A stretch of 15,043 bases of DNA from an uncultured Methanomassiliicoccaceae archaeon (GTDB lineage: Archaea > Thermoplasmatota > Thermoplasmata > Methanomassiliicoccales > Methanomethylophilaceae), in the NCBI GenBank assembly GCA_945492685.1, contig CALYUZ010000002.1:1-15043 (forward strand). Direction: 5' to 3'. How positions within the stretch are numbered: position 1 is the stretch's first letter; every line of letters begins with the position of its first letter. Shown here in pieces: positions 13,804 through 15,043 of the stretch. The translations under genes and the position numbers were made by a program. The notes under the pieces were generated by a model. It did no database searches. It saw only the letters and a program-made list of their open reading frames with translations, and had not been told where the DNA came from.

Positions 13804-14548
13804 GTGTCCTCACATCGCACTGGAACTCCATGCAGTCCACCTTGCGACGGTCGATACCCGTGACGTCGGCCACGGTCTGCCTCGCGATATCGGGCATGTT
13901 GTTGGTCTTGCTCAGGTGGGCGAGGAAAAGCTGTGTACCCTCTCTGAGGTTGCGTTTGACCGCATTGGCGCAATCGAAGTTGGAAAGATGTCCCATCTCT
14001 CCGCGGATCCTCTTCTTCAGCATCGCAGGATAAGGGCCGTTTGTGAGCATGTCCGGATCGTAGTTCGACTCCAGGATGGCGATATCCGCCAGTGAGAGGG
14101 CATGCTCGATCTGGAAGTTCAGTTTCCCGGTATCGGTCGCCAGGAGCACCCTGCCGTTGTCCGTCTCGGTGAAATAGCAACAGGGGTCCACGGCATCATG
14201 GGATGTGGGGAGCGGGGTGACCTTCATACCGGCCACCTCGAAACTGGAGGTGGGGTCCACAGGAACATATTGGACGTTTCCCAGATTGGACGCCTCGAAC
14301 GTGGCCACGTTGGTCATGATCGGGACATCCAGTTTCCTGGCGGTCGCTCCCGCACCCGATATGTGGTCGGAGTGCTCGTGTGTGACGAGGATGGCCTTGA
14401 TCGACTCCTTGTCTATGCCCGCCACCTCCATGAGGGACATTATGCGACGGCAGCTGATGCCGGCGTCGATCATTATGGCCTCGCCATCGGATTCTATGAC
14501 GGTGCAGTTCCCGTCGCTTCCGCTGGCGAGGAGATGCACCTCCAACAT
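13793..14548 (-). CDS. Metallo-beta-lactamase fold hydrolase, YycJ/WalJ-like
   Basis: 251-residue MBL-fold protein. Metal ligands are in HEHSDH (57-62), H117 (TSHDAVD), D139 (ATDTG) and H211 (LAHLSKTNN), all intact; ESNYD (160-164) and GHLSN (186-190) are typical of the YycJ/WalJ subgroup, some members of which act as DNA 5'-3' exonucleases. A nuclease role is therefore plausible but unproven. ATG 14548 starts 2 nt after the CBS gene stop, with AAAGGT upstream. The stop is TAG at 13795-13793, the only TAG stop that I could read in the window, followed by one sense codon and then an in-frame TGA (13789-13787), so readthrough would add just two residues. Convergent with Gins51, overlapping by 11 nt. 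Confidence 0.92.
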   Translation of the reverse strand: MLEVHLLASGSDGNCTVIESDGEAIMIDAGISCRRIMSLMEVAGIDKESIKAILVTHEHSDHISGAGATARKLDVPIMTNVATFEASNLGNVQYVPVDPTSSFEVAGMKVTPLPTSHDAVDPCCYFTETDNGRVLLATDTGKLNFQIEHALSLADIAILESNYDPDMLTNGPYPAMLKKRIRGEMGHLSNFDCANAVKRNLREGTQLFLAHLSKTNNMPDIARQTVADVTGIDRRKVDCMEFQCDVRTLKA

Positions 14549-14550
14549 GC

Positions 14551-15036
14551 TCAGACCTTTCTCTTGTAGAGCGCGAAGATGATGTCCCCTCTGGAGATGA
14601 TACCGATCACGACGCCCTTCTCGACAACGGGCACACGGTTGACCTTCATCTCGATCATGGCCCTGAGGACCTCCATTATGGTGGTGTCGGGGGTGGTCGT
14701 GAGGACGGTGCGGGTCATGATGGCGGACACCTCGAGGTTGGATATCTCCTCGGAGACCTTCTTGAGGATGTCATCGGTCTCGGTGGGCGAGTCCATGGCG
14801 TATGTCAGCATGACGGAATCGTGGTTCTCATCGTCCAGAGCGATCTGGTACTTCAGAATGGTGTTGAGAATGTCGTTCTCGCTGAGGATCCCCAGCAGGT
14901 GGTTCCTGTTGTCTACCACAGGCGCGCCGGAGATGTTGTCCACGGCGAATTTGATCGCGGCCTTCTTGACAGTGTCAGTGGGCTGCAGCGTGACCAGCTG
15001 AGTGGTCATCAGGTCCCTTACCTTCAATTTCGACAT
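14551..15036 (-). CDS. Two-CBS-domain protein
   Basis: 161 residues made of a CBS pair: CBS1 about 8-60 (VRDLMTTQLVTLQPTDTV ... APVVDNRNHLLGILSENDI) and CBS2 about 102-158 (VSAIMTRTVLTTTPDTTI ... VNRVPVVEKGVVIGIISRGD), separated by an acidic stretch. Such pairs bind adenosine nucleotides (AMP, ATP, SAM) and act as sensors, alone or with a partner. No catalytic domain is fused. ATG 15036 follows GAGGC; only 7 nt of upstream sequence are in the window, so its promoter is not visible. It is upstream of and probably co-transcribed with the metallo-beta-lactamase gene. Confidence 0.93.
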   Translation of the reverse strand: MSKLKVRDLMTTQLVTLQPTDTVKKAAIKFAVDNISGAPVVDNRNHLLGILSENDILNTILKYQIALDDENHDSVMLTYAMDSPTETDDILKKVSEEISNLEVSAIMTRTVLTTTPDTTIMEVLRAMIEMKVNRVPVVEKGVVIGIISRGDIIFALYKRKV

Positions 15037-15043
15037 CAGCCTC

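Noticed and set aside
1..15043. CRISPR array, insertion sequence, prophage, toxin-antitoxin or integration site
   Set aside because: I saw no regular direct repeats, transposase, integrase or terminal inverted repeats; tRNA-Lys has no repeated 3' end nearby that would mark an attachment site.

Overview
The window (about 15 kb, GC-rich, very gene-dense) looks like a chromosomal core region of a methanogen of the order Methanomassiliicoccales (Thermoplasmatota), or a close relative. The evidence is: archaeal RNA polymerase subunits H and B with B as one unsplit chain, an archaeal Gins51 replication protein, the archaeal CoA route (pantoate kinase plus CoaBC), an archaeal TrmI, a eukaryote/archaeal-type prolyl-tRNA synthetase, DUF357, DUF1638 and UPF0292-like Toprim proteins, and archaeal TATA boxes. 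The order-level assignment is inference. Of the 16 stop codons that I could read, 14 are TGA, one is TAA and one is TAG.

Layout. (1) 1-3016, minus strand: tRNA-Lys(UUU), rpoH and the first 851 codons of rpoB, which runs off the left edge. (2) 3017-3202: a regulatory spacer with two palindromes, leading into a short plus-strand winged-helix protein that looks truncated (3203-3451). (3) 5440-3474, minus: trmI followed by a translationally coupled MFS transporter. (4) 5840-5478, minus: a short pyrophosphatase-like protein, divergent from a DUF1638 gene (5901-6713, plus). (5) A hairpin at 6742-6772 separates DUF1638 from the proS/prs operon (9053-6789, minus). (6) A DUF357 gene (9141-9443, plus). 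(7) A tight five-gene minus-strand operon, 12819-9427: DUF167, Toprim, thymidylate kinase, coaBC, pantoate kinase; each junction overlaps or abuts. (8) Divergent from it, the Gins51 gene (12922-13803, plus). (9) A CBS-domain gene followed by a YycJ/WalJ-like metallo-beta-lactamase gene (15036-13793, minus).

Function. The genes serve transcription (RpoB, RpoH), translation (tRNA-Lys, ProRS, TrmI), nucleotide supply (PRPP synthetase, thymidylate kinase), CoA synthesis (CoaBC, pantoate kinase) and replication or DNA/RNA processing (Gins51, Toprim, metallo-beta-lactamase). Several operon-leading genes have a TATA-like box centred about 26-28 nt before the start codon, which suggests leaderless mRNAs.

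I did not find an obvious new multi-gene system (no CRISPR array, transposon or prophage). The most interesting signals are smaller: a duplicated acidic-aromatic motif in a long linker of Gins51, a four-cysteine zinc-ribbon-like segment inside RpoB, a truncated regulator beside two palindromes, a TAG stop backed up two codons later by TGA, and a ProRS lacking the usual C-terminal tyrosine.
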